Source: Methanoculleus marisnigri
GTDB taxonomy: Archaea; Halobacteriota; Methanomicrobia; Methanomicrobiales; Methanoculleaceae
Direction: 5' to 3'
DNA length: 44,265 bases
NCBI GenBank assembly: GCA_002503885.1
Contig: DASQ01000145.1
Location: 1-44,265, forward strand
Notes under the pieces: generated by a model
Told to the model about the DNA's origin: nothing
The model's input: only the letters and a program-made list of their open reading frames with translations
Databases searched by the model: none
Part shown: positions 17,125-24,440 of the stretch, one piece after another
Position numbering within the stretch: the stretch's first letter is position 1
How the letters are laid out: the number at the start of each line of letters is the position of its first letter
Made by a program: the position numbers and the translations under genes

Positions 17125-18285
17125 ATGACCCAGTCTCGATACACAGGACTCTTCGCGGCCGCAGTGCTTGCGGCCCTCGTTCTCGCTATGCTCGCCGCAG
17201 GGTGCACCGGCACCGAAACCGGTTCGACCGTCGTCCAGGATGGTCAGACGACCTCGATCACCGACGGGTTCGGTCGGACCGTCACCGTCCCGTCACCCCC
17301 GGAGAGCGTGGTCTGTTCGGGCTCCGGAGGCCTCCGCTACCTTGTCTACCTGCAGGGTCAGGACCTCGTCATCGGCGTCGACAGCATCGAGAAGGAAGAA
17401 CAGGCGATGGAAGGCCGCCCGTATGCCCTCACCTATGGGTCGCAGTTCAAGAACCTCCCCCTGATCGGTGAGTTCAGGGGCAAGGACGACCCCGAGAAGA
17501 TCCTCGGCATCGGCCCGCAGGTCATCTTCAAGACCGGTTCCACCGGAACAGCATACGGGACCAGTGCCGCCGAGGCCGACAAACTCGAGGCAAAGACCGG
17601 CATCCCCGTCGTGGCATTCCCCTACGGCTCGCTCAGGAACGACGCCGAGAAGGCCGAGATGTACGGCGGTCTCCGCACGATGGGCCAGACCCTCGGGAAG
17701 CAGGACCGGGCCGAAGAGGTGATCGCCTACATCGAGGCGACGATAGCCGACCTCGAGCACCGGACCGGCGACATCCCCGAGGCTGAACAGAAGGCAGTCT
17801 ACGTCGGCGGTATCTCCTATGCAGGCGCCCACGGGATCATCTCCACCGAACCCGCCTACCCGCCGTTCCTCTGGGTGCACGCGAAAAACGTTGCCGCGGG
17901 CCTCGGCACGGCCCACGCCGATGTCGCGAAAGAGGCGCTCGTCGACTGGGACCCTGAATCCATCTTCATCGACGTCGGCACGATCCAGATAGAGGGTGAT
18001 GGGGCGATCGGCGAGTTGAAGACCGACCCCGCACTGCAGGGCCTCTCTGCATCGAAGGAAGGCCGGGTCTACGGTGTCCTCCCGTACAACTTCTACAGCA
18101 CGAACTACGAGACCGTGCTTGCCGATGCATACTTCGTCGGGAAGACCCTGTATCCCGACCGGTTCGCCGACATCGATCCGGTAGAGAAAGCGGACGAGAT
18201 CTACACGTTCTTCGTCGATAAACCGGTCTTTGAAGATCACAACAGCCAGTACAGGAACCTCGGGTTCGCGGAGATCCCGCTGTAG
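17125..18285 (+). CDS. Iron-type ABC transporter substrate-binding lipoprotein
   Basis: A 386-residue protein with a signal peptide and lipobox (LAMLAAGC, Cys about residue 27), so it is lipid-anchored outside the membrane. The body is a class III periplasmic binding protein of the FepB/BtuF type: ITDGFGRTVTVPSPPESVVC at the start, DPEKILGIGPQVIF, then DPESIFIDVGTI. It is the first gene of a three-gene operon with a FecCD permease and an ATPase. Relatives bind ferric siderophores, haem, corrinoids or molybdate-like ligands; the ligand cannot be read from sequence, although the neighbours (no cbi or mod genes beside it) leave iron as the default guess. Confidence 0.87.
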   Translation: MTQSRYTGLFAAAVLAALVLAMLAAGCTGTETGSTVVQDGQTTSITDGFGRTVTVPSPPESVVCSGSGGLRYLVYLQGQDLVIGVDSIEKEEQAMEGRPYALTYGSQFKNLPLIGEFRGKDDPEKILGIGPQVIFKTGSTGTAYGTSAAEADKLEAKTGIPVVAFPYGSLRNDAEKAEMYGGLRTMGQTLGKQDRAEEVIAYIEATIADLEHRTGDIPEAEQKAVYVGGISYAGAHGIISTEPAYPPFLWVHAKNVAAGLGTAHADVAKEALVDWDPESIFIDVGTIQIEGDGAIGELKTDPALQGLSASKEGRVYGVLPYNFYSTNYETVLADAYFVGKTLYPDRFADIDPVEKADEIYTFFVDKPVFEDHNSQYRNLGFAEIPL

Positions 18286-18314
18286 TGCCGGGCCTGATGG
18301 GAGGGTATGAAGAG

Positions 18315-19427
18315 ATGCACTTTGCAGACGGGGCCATCCCGAGAGACTACCTGGCATACGTGCGGAAGAAGAATCTCTGGATACTTGGCGGGGCAGTCCT
18401 CCTCTTTCTCCTCCTGATCGTATCAATTTCAGTTGGTGCGGTCAGCATTTCCCCATACGACGTCTTTCTCTCCCTCGTGAACGGCACCATCGACCGGATC
18501 AACGCGCTTTTCCATCCCGGCGCTGCTGTGAGCATCTCCAACACAGACCTGATCGTCTGGAACATCCGCCTCCCCCAGGCGCTTGCCGCGGTCGTCGCCG
18601 GGGTCGGGCTCTCGGTGGCGGGTGTCGCCATGCAGTCGATCCTCCGTAACCCGCTCGGGTCGCCGTTTACGCTCGGCATCTCCAACGCCGGCGCCTTCGG
18701 GGCGGCCGTCTCGGTCATCCTCCTCGGCGCGGGAGAGATGCATTCGACGGTTGCCGACGCCGTCACCGTAAACAACCCCTACCTGACGACGATGGTGGCG
18801 TTCATCTTCTGTCTCCTTGCGACAGCCGTGATCCTGCTCATCTCCCGGATACGCGGGGCGTCTCCCGAGGTGATGGTGCTCGCCGGCGTCGCCCTCTCCT
18901 CCCTCTTCACGGCGGGGACGATGTTTCTGCAGTACTTCGCCGACGATACCCAGCTCGCCGCCGTCGTCTTCTGGACGTTCGGCGACGTCGGCCGGGCCAG
19001 CTGGCAGGAACTCGGGATCATGGCCCTCGTCACGATAGCGGCCACCCTCTTCTTCGTCGCGAACCGCTGGAACTACAACGCGATCGACGCCGGCGACGAG
19101 ACCGCCAAAGGACTCGGTGTCAGCGTCGAGCGGGTCCGGGATATCGGGATGATCGTTGCAGCGCTCGTGTCCGCCGTGATCGTCTCGTTCCTCGGGGTCA
19201 TCGGATTTGTGGGCCTGGTCTGCCCTCACATGGTGAGGAGACTCATCGGCGACGACCAGCGCTACCTGATCCCGGGGTCCTGCGTGATGGGCGGGGTCCT
19301 CCTCCTCGCCTCGGATACCGTCGCCCGGGTCATCGTGGCGCCGTATATCCTCCCGGTTGCCGTGCTCACGGCGTTCCTGGGCGCACCGGTCTTCATCTAC
19401 CTTCTCCTCACGGGGTATCGACGATGA
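18315..19427 (+). CDS. FecCD/BtuC-family ABC transporter permease
   Basis: A roughly 370-residue integral membrane protein with about ten hydrophobic segments. Family motifs include RLPQALAAVVAGVGLSVAGV, QSILRNPLGSPFTLGISNAG and GFVGLVCPHMVRRLIGDD. It forms the channel dimer of the importer encoded here. The start chosen is the ATG at 18315 with GGGAGGGT at 18299-18306; a GTG at 18285 overlapping the upstream stop would add ten residues. It overlaps the ATPase gene by four bases (ATGA), showing tight coupling. An N-terminal extension of about 30 residues precedes the first membrane segment. Confidence 0.92.
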   Translation: MHFADGAIPRDYLAYVRKKNLWILGGAVLLFLLLIVSISVGAVSISPYDVFLSLVNGTIDRINALFHPGAAVSISNTDLIVWNIRLPQALAAVVAGVGLSVAGVAMQSILRNPLGSPFTLGISNAGAFGAAVSVILLGAGEMHSTVADAVTVNNPYLTTMVAFIFCLLATAVILLISRIRGASPEVMVLAGVALSSLFTAGTMFLQYFADDTQLAAVVFWTFGDVGRASWQELGIMALVTIAATLFFVANRWNYNAIDAGDETAKGLGVSVERVRDIGMIVAALVSAVIVSFLGVIGFVGLVCPHMVRRLIGDDQRYLIPGSCVMGGVLLLASDTVARVIVAPYILPVAVLTAFLGAPVFIYLLLTGYRR

Positions 19428-20200
19428 TCCTCGGTGTCGACGGTGTGGCGTTCACCTACCGGAGCGCCCCGGTCATCCGGGATATCACGTTCGACCTCTC
19501 GCCGCACCAGATCCTCGCGATCCTGGGCCCAAACGGCGTCGGGAAGACGACGCTCTTAAAATGCATGAACGCCATCCTGCGGCCGAAGTCCGGGTCGGTC
19601 CTCGTCGAGGGGACGAACCTCCTCACGGCGGACCGGATGGAGATCGCACGGAAGGTGGGCTACGTCCCGCAGCGATGTGAAGCCAGCCGCATGACCGTCT
19701 TCGACGCGATCCTCCTCGGCCGCCGGCCGCATATCCGGTGGGACGTGACGGATGCGGATATCCGGATCGTCGAGGCTGCAGTCCGGATGCTCCACCTTGA
19801 GGACCTGACGCTACGCTATATCGACGAAATGAGCGGCGGGGAACTCCAGAAAGTGAGCATTGCACGGGCGCTGGTGCAGGAGCCCCGGGTGCTGCTTCTC
19901 GACGAACCGACAAGCAGCCTCGACCTCAAAAACCAGCTCGATATCCTCGGGATCGTCAGGCAGGTGACGACGGACCACGACGTTGCCGCGGTGATGACGA
20001 TGCACGACCTGAACATGGCGCTCCGCTACGCCGACCGGTTCATCCTCTTAAAGGACGGCGTCATTCATGCCGCGGGGAGCCCCGATGTGGTGACGCCGGA
20101 GACGATCGAGGCAGTCTACGGCGTTCCCGTGACGGTCGAGCGGTACAACGGGTTCCGCTTCGTCGTCCCCCTGGCCCCGGAGAACCGCAGTAACGTATAA
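19424..20200 (+). CDS. ABC transporter ATP-binding protein, FecE/BtuD type
   Basis: A 258-residue ATPase with Walker A GPNGVGKTT (35-43), signature MSGGELQKVSIARAL, Walker B VLLLDEPTSSLD and the H-loop in TMHDLNMALRYADR. It powers import by the FecCD-type permease encoded just upstream, with which it overlaps by four bases. The family's usual length and all catalytic motifs are present. The operon probably ends here or with the following membrane gene 16 bases downstream. Confidence 0.93.
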   Translation: MILGVDGVAFTYRSAPVIRDITFDLSPHQILAILGPNGVGKTTLLKCMNAILRPKSGSVLVEGTNLLTADRMEIARKVGYVPQRCEASRMTVFDAILLGRRPHIRWDVTDADIRIVEAAVRMLHLEDLTLRYIDEMSGGELQKVSIARALVQEPRVLLLDEPTSSLDLKNQLDILGIVRQVTTDHDVAAVMTMHDLNMALRYADRFILLKDGVIHAAGSPDVVTPETIEAVYGVPVTVERYNGFRFVVPLAPENRSNV

Positions 20201-20216
20201 GCCCACCCTCGCCGAT

Positions 20217-20564
20217 ATGCGCGCCGGGCATATGGTGCTCGAGACGCTCATCGGGATCACCGAGATAGTCCTCGGGACATTCGGGGCGCTCTTCATCGTC
20301 TACGGAGCGGCGATCGCGATGATCGAGCTCCTGGCGCGGGAGATGCGCATCAGAGCGATCACTTACCACGACATCCGGTGGGTCTTCACCACGCGTATCC
20401 TGATCGGCCTCGAGTTCTTCGTTGCCGCCGACGTCTTGAAGACGATCATCGAACCAACGCTGCAGGATCTGGCCATCCTCGGGGCGCTCGTCACGATCAG
20501 GACCGTCGTGAGTTACTTCCTCGGAAAAGAGGTGAGCGAACTCCCGGAGGAAAGAAAGATGTGA
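20217..20564 (+). CDS. DUF1622 family membrane protein
   Basis: A 115-residue protein with three hydrophobic segments (residues about 8-40, 60-78 and 82-100) separated by a basic loop (REMRIRAITYHDIR), the pattern of DUF1622 proteins of unknown function. It begins 16 bases after the ABC ATPase stop and may be cotranscribed. ATG 20217 or ATG 20232 (MVLETLIG) could be the start. The function is not known. Confidence 0.75.
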   Translation: MRAGHMVLETLIGITEIVLGTFGALFIVYGAAIAMIELLAREMRIRAITYHDIRWVFTTRILIGLEFFVAADVLKTIIEPTLQDLAILGALVTIRTVVSYFLGKEVSELPEERKM

Positions 20565-20583
20565 GTAAACCGGGATTTCGCGG

Positions 20584-21015
20584 TCACTCGCTCTTCCGGT
20601 TCGGGAGTGCCATTAAGTGCTCGTGCGCCCCGTCGACGACCCTTCTTGAGTTCCCGAAAGTGATCACGCGCAACGCCTCGTCGTGCGGGAGCCACTGGTA
20701 GGCGATATGCTCGTCCGAGAGCGTCACCTCCTCCTCCGGGGTCTCGATGAGGTAGTAGACGACCTCCTTGTAGACCGTGTGTGCCCGGCGCTGGAAGAAG
20801 TAGTGGACCTCCTCCCGGAACCCGGGGACGAACTCTGCGCGGGTGATCCCGGTCTCCTCCTCAAGTTCGCGAAGCACCGTCTCCTCCTCGCTCTCGCCGC
20901 GCATGCCGTGCCCCTTCACCAGGTCCCAGTGCCCGGCCCCGTACTGCAGGATGAGGTACTGGAGACCCGTATCCCGCCGGACGACGACCGCCCCACATGA
21001 ACGCTCTTTTGCCAT
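20584..21015 (-). CDS. NUDIX hydrolase, probable diadenosine tetraphosphatase
   Basis: A 143-residue protein with a complete Nudix box at 35-57: G35-x5-E41-x7-R49-E50-L51 followed by EEETGI. The opening SCGAVVVRRDTG and the YGAGHWDLVKGH segment are typical of asymmetric Ap4A hydrolases, which clear Ap4A in the cytoplasm. It ends 19 bases from the convergent DUF1622 gene and lies six bases downstream of the uracil-DNA glycosylase gene on the same strand, so both are probably cotranscribed as a DNA and nucleotide housekeeping pair. Confidence 0.88.
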   Translation of the reverse strand: MAKERSCGAVVVRRDTGLQYLILQYGAGHWDLVKGHGMRGESEEETVLRELEEETGITRAEFVPGFREEVHYFFQRRAHTVYKEVVYYLIETPEEEVTLSDEHIAYQWLPHDEALRVITFGNSRRVVDGAHEHLMALPNRKSE

Positions 21016-21021
21016 GGCCCT

Positions 21022-21645
21022 TCAGTCCTGTGTCGTGAATTCTCCGGCTCCTGCGAGTTCGCGCCCGATGATCCGGAAATCCTCTTCCAGGGCCTCCCGG
21101 TATGCCGGGTTATAGAGCGCGGCGGCGGGGTGGAGGGTGGGGATGAGGCGGACCGGCTGGCCGAAGAGAAGGCCCGGGTAGACGGTCCCGCGGATCTCCG
21201 TGATCCGGTCGAACTCGACCGGCAGGAAGGAGAGGATATACCTGCTCGAGTGCCGGCCCAGCATCACGATCACCTTCGGGCGGATGATCCGGATCTGTTC
21301 CTCGAGGTACGGGGTGCAGGCCAGGATCTCTTCGTCCCGGGGATCACGGTTCCCGGGCGGACGGTGCTTTACGATATTGGCGATGAAAACATCGTCACGG
21401 GTTAGACCGATCCCGGAAAGGAGGCTCTCGAGGAGTTTCCCCGCCCGTCCGACAAACGGCCTCCCGGTGAGGTCTTCCTGTTTCCCCGGCGCTTCGCCGA
21501 TGAGCATGAGACCGGCCCCGGTAGCCCCCTCCCCCGGAACCGCGTGATGGGTGTTCTCCCAGAGGGGACACTTCCGGCATTCGTCAATGACGGCGGCAAG
21601 CCTCTCTATCGCTACCTCTCTCCCCGTCTCCTGCACTATGCCCAC
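21022..21645 (-). CDS. udg: Family 4 uracil-DNA glycosylase
   Basis: About 208 residues from the GTG at 21645. An ATG at 21681 is also possible, but a TATA-like element (GGTTATACG on the minus strand, about 21662-21670) lies about 23 bases upstream of the GTG, suggesting a leaderless start there. Motif A GEAPGKQED, VGRAGKLLESLL, PPGNRDP and motif B TLHPAAALYNP identify an Fe-S uracil-DNA glycosylase that removes uracil from DNA. Cys23 and Cys26 (ECRKC) and Cys110 (LACTP) are present, but the position that usually reads KCRPPGNR has His94 (KHRPPGNR), so one of the four expected cluster ligands is changed. Confidence 0.9.
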   Translation of the reverse strand: MGIVQETGREVAIERLAAVIDECRKCPLWENTHHAVPGEGATGAGLMLIGEAPGKQEDLTGRPFVGRAGKLLESLLSGIGLTRDDVFIANIVKHRPPGNRDPRDEEILACTPYLEEQIRIIRPKVIVMLGRHSSRYILSFLPVEFDRITEIRGTVYPGLLFGQPVRLIPTLHPAAALYNPAYREALEEDFRIIGRELAGAGEFTTQD

Positions 21646-21771
21646 ACTATTGACGATAACTCGTATAACCTTCTTATGCATTGCGTTTTACCGCCGGGCC
21701 CATCTCAACCACCCGGGAACAACCTTTGAAGAGAGAGGAGGTTTCGCACCTCCAGCCACGGATCTCGCCGT

Positions 21772-22050
21772 CCGGCGCGGTGCCGGTTTCGTGCCTATGG
21801 AGGCCGGTTTTTCGAGGGGGTAATCCGGCACAGGCCCAACGTATAGATGCGTGTCACAGAAAAGGTATATAGAGAAACGTTGAGCTCTCCAGCGTGGATA
21901 CCTGTACCGGTATCCCGAGATGCACGGGGTCCCCCTATCCCCGGTTGACGCCCCGGATGAAGAACCCCGCGTGCCCGGAGGCAAAGGGATGTACGCACTC
22001 TGTGTACTTGAAGGTATGCTCTGTCGGCCTCCGGGTAAAAAACGGAGGTG
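21772..22050 (+). repeat. Duplicated upstream block, copy 1
   Basis: This block aligns without a single gap to 24134-24412, a constant offset of 2362 bases. It contains about 90 bases of upstream DNA, a TATA box (GGTATATAGAG at 21864-21874) and the leader described separately. The genes that follow the two copies are unrelated to each other, so the duplication concerns regulation and not coding sequence. Confidence 0.85.
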
Positions 22051-22056
22051 TAATGC
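21893..22056 (+). ncRNA. Structured 5' leader RNA, copy 1 (candidate riboswitch-like element)
   Basis: Transcription should start near 21893 from the TATA at 21864-21874. Helices: GGATACC (21896-21902) with GGTATCC (21909-21915); CCCGGAGGC (21974-21982) with GCCTCCGGG (22027-22035); nested GTACGCA (21991-21997) with TGTGTAC (22001-22007). The ribosome binding site CGGAGG (22043-22048) repeats the 5' strand of the long helix, so CCTCCG (22028-22033) can pair either upstream, leaving the site free, or with the site itself, hiding it. Comparison with copy 2 shows pair-preserving changes. It does not match any riboswitch class known to me. Confidence 0.6.
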
Positions 22057-23295
22057 GTGAAAATTATGCGCCCCAAAAAAGTATTGCCAGCATTGCTGAT
22101 GCTTCTGCTGGCAGCCTCGGTACTGCTACCTATCGTAGGTGCAGCTGCAACAACGGGGGAATCGCACCAGACTACAGAATGTTCACCGGAACGTGATCTC
22201 ACGGTGAGCGTACACACAGCCTCACCAATTGCTTCGCTGAAGGTCAACGAAATAGCAGGGAATATCCCGGATTTTGCCGATTGGCGAAACGGGAATGTTG
22301 AGTTCTCTACGACTTACTACGATCTTGAGGGAATTCCGGCAGCGTATTCCTTCGACGTTGTCGTTAACGGAGAATACCGTGGATATATTCTCGTTTCAGC
22401 AACCCGGAATAATTATCCCATCCTTGAGTTCTCTAAAGGGTTCACTCCCGACAAATGTTCCGAACTCATGACACATTCGAGTGAGATCGCAGGTAAGTTC
22501 GCTGAAAAGCGTGGACTGAACACAGGCGATACAGAGTTGCTGTATTTAGGTGCAACATTCTATTACGCGAAGTTCCCGCTAGCCGATTCGAGAGGGATAA
22601 AACAGGATTCCGTCATCATCGATCTCACAGCGCCTTCGGTCGTCGATGAATCCTCTACAAGACTCCCAGTAACCGGAGATGAGTTCCTTCAGCAGCAGCA
22701 AGAGAAACAAAAAGAGATAAATGTACTTTGGGAGGCTCTAGATGACCAGATGGAATCCCCGGATCCAACAATCTCTGCAGAATCAGTTACTGGAACATCC
22801 GGATACATCAACGGTGTCCCGACATACCTATGGCAACTGGGGTGCTCTCCTACGGCTTCCGCGATGGTGCTGGGCTATTGGGATAGTCACGGATATCCAA
22901 ATTTCCCGGGAGAAGATCCATTGATTCAGGAACTTGCCACAGCAATGGGAACTACCCCCGAAGGCTCGACGTGGCCCTGGGATATTGATGACGGTATCGA
23001 TGAAGTGTGCGCGAATCATGGATATTCTTCAATGGATTCAAGCGACGATGCCTGGATGACGTTTGATGAGGTTAAAAGCGAGGTGGATGCACAGAGACCT
23101 TTTGTTCTCAGCCTGTGGAGCGGCGGCACACCTATAGGAGAAGATGAACCTTATGGTGATCACAGCGTTGCCTGTGTTGGCTACCACGACTATACAGAGG
23201 ACTGGGTGTCCATACATGACACATGGGATACTCAGATCCATAACATAGTCTATGGTGATTGGTTGGGTGCCATGGCAACCTGGGTGAGGCCCTGA
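22057..23295 (+). CDS. Secreted C39-like cysteine peptidase
   Basis: A 412-residue protein from the GTG at 22057, eight bases after the ribosome binding site; the nearer ATG at 22053 is out of frame. A signal peptide is clear (basic MKIMRPKK, hydrophobic LPALLMLLLAASVLL, then GAAA). A propeptide-like region spans about residues 45-230. The C-terminal domain (about 245-412) has the papain-like arrangement of Peptidase_C39_2: catalytic Cys in QLGCSPTASAMVLGYW, His in DHSVACVGY and Asp in IHDTWD. It probably acts outside the cell on envelope proteins or peptides. It is preceded by the structured leader and is the first of five envelope genes. Confidence 0.8.
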   Translation: MKIMRPKKVLPALLMLLLAASVLLPIVGAAATTGESHQTTECSPERDLTVSVHTASPIASLKVNEIAGNIPDFADWRNGNVEFSTTYYDLEGIPAAYSFDVVVNGEYRGYILVSATRNNYPILEFSKGFTPDKCSELMTHSSEIAGKFAEKRGLNTGDTELLYLGATFYYAKFPLADSRGIKQDSVIIDLTAPSVVDESSTRLPVTGDEFLQQQQEKQKEINVLWEALDDQMESPDPTISAESVTGTSGYINGVPTYLWQLGCSPTASAMVLGYWDSHGYPNFPGEDPLIQELATAMGTTPEGSTWPWDIDDGIDEVCANHGYSSMDSSDDAWMTFDEVKSEVDAQRPFVLSLWSGGTPIGEDEPYGDHSVACVGYHDYTEDWVSIHDTWDTQIHNIVYGDWLGAMATWVRP

Positions 23296-23323
23296 CCTCC
23301 CCCCTTTAGCGTGGAGGAACTTG

Positions 23324-24013
23324 ATGAAATTCCGGGAAAACGACAGAACCGGCAGGGTCGCACTCGTTCTCCTCCTGATCGCCGTCGGTGCTTTTGGCGC
23401 CCTTTTGCTCCTCGATCTTCTCACGATCGGTCCCGGGTACCCTCCCCCCGAGGCCCTGCAAAAATGGTATATCCCCCAGCCCAGGTATGAGTACGCGGAA
23501 AACGGCACCGTCGTCGTAAATAGAACGATCGGGGGAGGTATCGTTCTGCTCGGCGATATTGAAGAAGGATGCCCATCTCTGTTTCCGGATTGCTCCCGGT
23601 ACTGCAGTCATGCCGTGTATCTCGACACCGTGTTGGGTGACCGGTATCTGGTCGTCAACTGGTACTTCGATGATGACGCAGATCTCGCGCGGGCGGAAGG
23701 GAACCTCTGCAGTTACCTTCGGTCGTCCGGGAACGTCGCCTCCGCCGGGTTGATCCTCCCGGGAGAACCGGATAGATCGCCGGACGCACCGATCGTTAGC
23801 CCCATCACCGTGACGAAATACGAGAGCGAAACATCGTCCGGTTACTTCGGCGTCGTTGAAAAGCCGCTATCCCCGGAACACGACGATTATTTCATCGTTT
23901 ACTACGGGGTTTTCGGGCCGGCCGTTCTCCCCGATCACACCGCTGCACTGGAGGAACTTATGCTCCGGAGTTACTCGCTCCGGAACGCCAGGCCGCTCGC
24001 ATCCTGTACGTGA
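23324..24013 (+). CDS. Membrane-anchored extracellular protein of unknown function
   Basis: About 229 residues from the ATG at 23324, with GGAGG at 23312-23316. One N-terminal hydrophobic segment (ALVLLLIAVGAFGALLLLDL) preceded by basic residues anchors it, leaving an extracellular domain with five cysteines (CPSLFPDC, CSRYC and CSYL regions) and an NGT glycosylation-type site. No family is recognised. It lies 28 bases after the C39 peptidase gene, lacks a leader of its own and is therefore probably cotranscribed with it. Confidence 0.65.
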   Translation: MKFRENDRTGRVALVLLLIAVGAFGALLLLDLLTIGPGYPPPEALQKWYIPQPRYEYAENGTVVVNRTIGGGIVLLGDIEEGCPSLFPDCSRYCSHAVYLDTVLGDRYLVVNWYFDDDADLARAEGNLCSYLRSSGNVASAGLILPGEPDRSPDAPIVSPITVTKYESETSSGYFGVVEKPLSPEHDDYFIVYYGVFGPAVLPDHTAALEELMLRSYSLRNARPLASCT

Positions 24014-24133
24014 GCGGCAGAGGTACAGCCGGGCAAGGCACCGCGAGCCCGGAGATCCGTCATATAGACCGGAGGGCGGCCCGAAACGGTGAAACCGGAC
24101 TGCGTCCGTTCACCGAACTGCGGTCCCACCCTA

Positions 24134-24412
24134 CCGGCGCGGCACCGTTTTTGCGCCCATAGAAGCCGATTTTTCGGGGAAAAGATACGGCACAGGACCA
24201 ACGTGTAGATGCGTGTCACAGAAAAGGTATATAGAGGAACGTTGAGTTCTTCAGCGTGGGTACCGGAACCGGTATCCCGAGATGCGCGGGACCCCCCCAT
24301 CCCCGGTTGACGCCCCGGATGAAGAGCCCCGCATGCCCGGAGGCAACAGGATGTACGCGCTCCGCGTACTTGAAGGTATGCTTCGCCTGCCTCCGGGAAA
24401 AAAACGGAGGAA
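24134..24412 (+). repeat. Duplicated upstream block, copy 2
   Basis: Gapless counterpart of 21772-22050. The TATA box is at 24226-24236. The most conserved stretches are around the TATA box (including GATGCGTGTCACAGAAAAGG), the middle of the leader (CCCCGGTTGACGCCCCGGAT) and the long helix; the region upstream of the promoter has drifted more. Confidence 0.85.
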
Positions 24413-24418
24413 AACAAG
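24255..24418 (+). ncRNA. Structured 5' leader RNA, copy 2 (candidate riboswitch-like element)
   Basis: Same fold as copy 1: GGGTACC (24258-24264) with GGTATCC (24271-24277); CCCGGAGGC (24336-24344) with GCCTCCGGG (24389-24397); GTACGCG (24353-24359) with CGCGTAC (24363-24369). Relative to copy 1, an A-U pair in the last helix has become G-C by changes on both strands, a G-U has become G-C, and in the first helix A-U has become G-U. The ribosome binding site CGGAGG (24405-24410) can again pair with CCTCCG (24390-24395). Confidence 0.6.
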
Positions 24419-24440
24419 ATGAACAAAAAAAAAAATCGGA

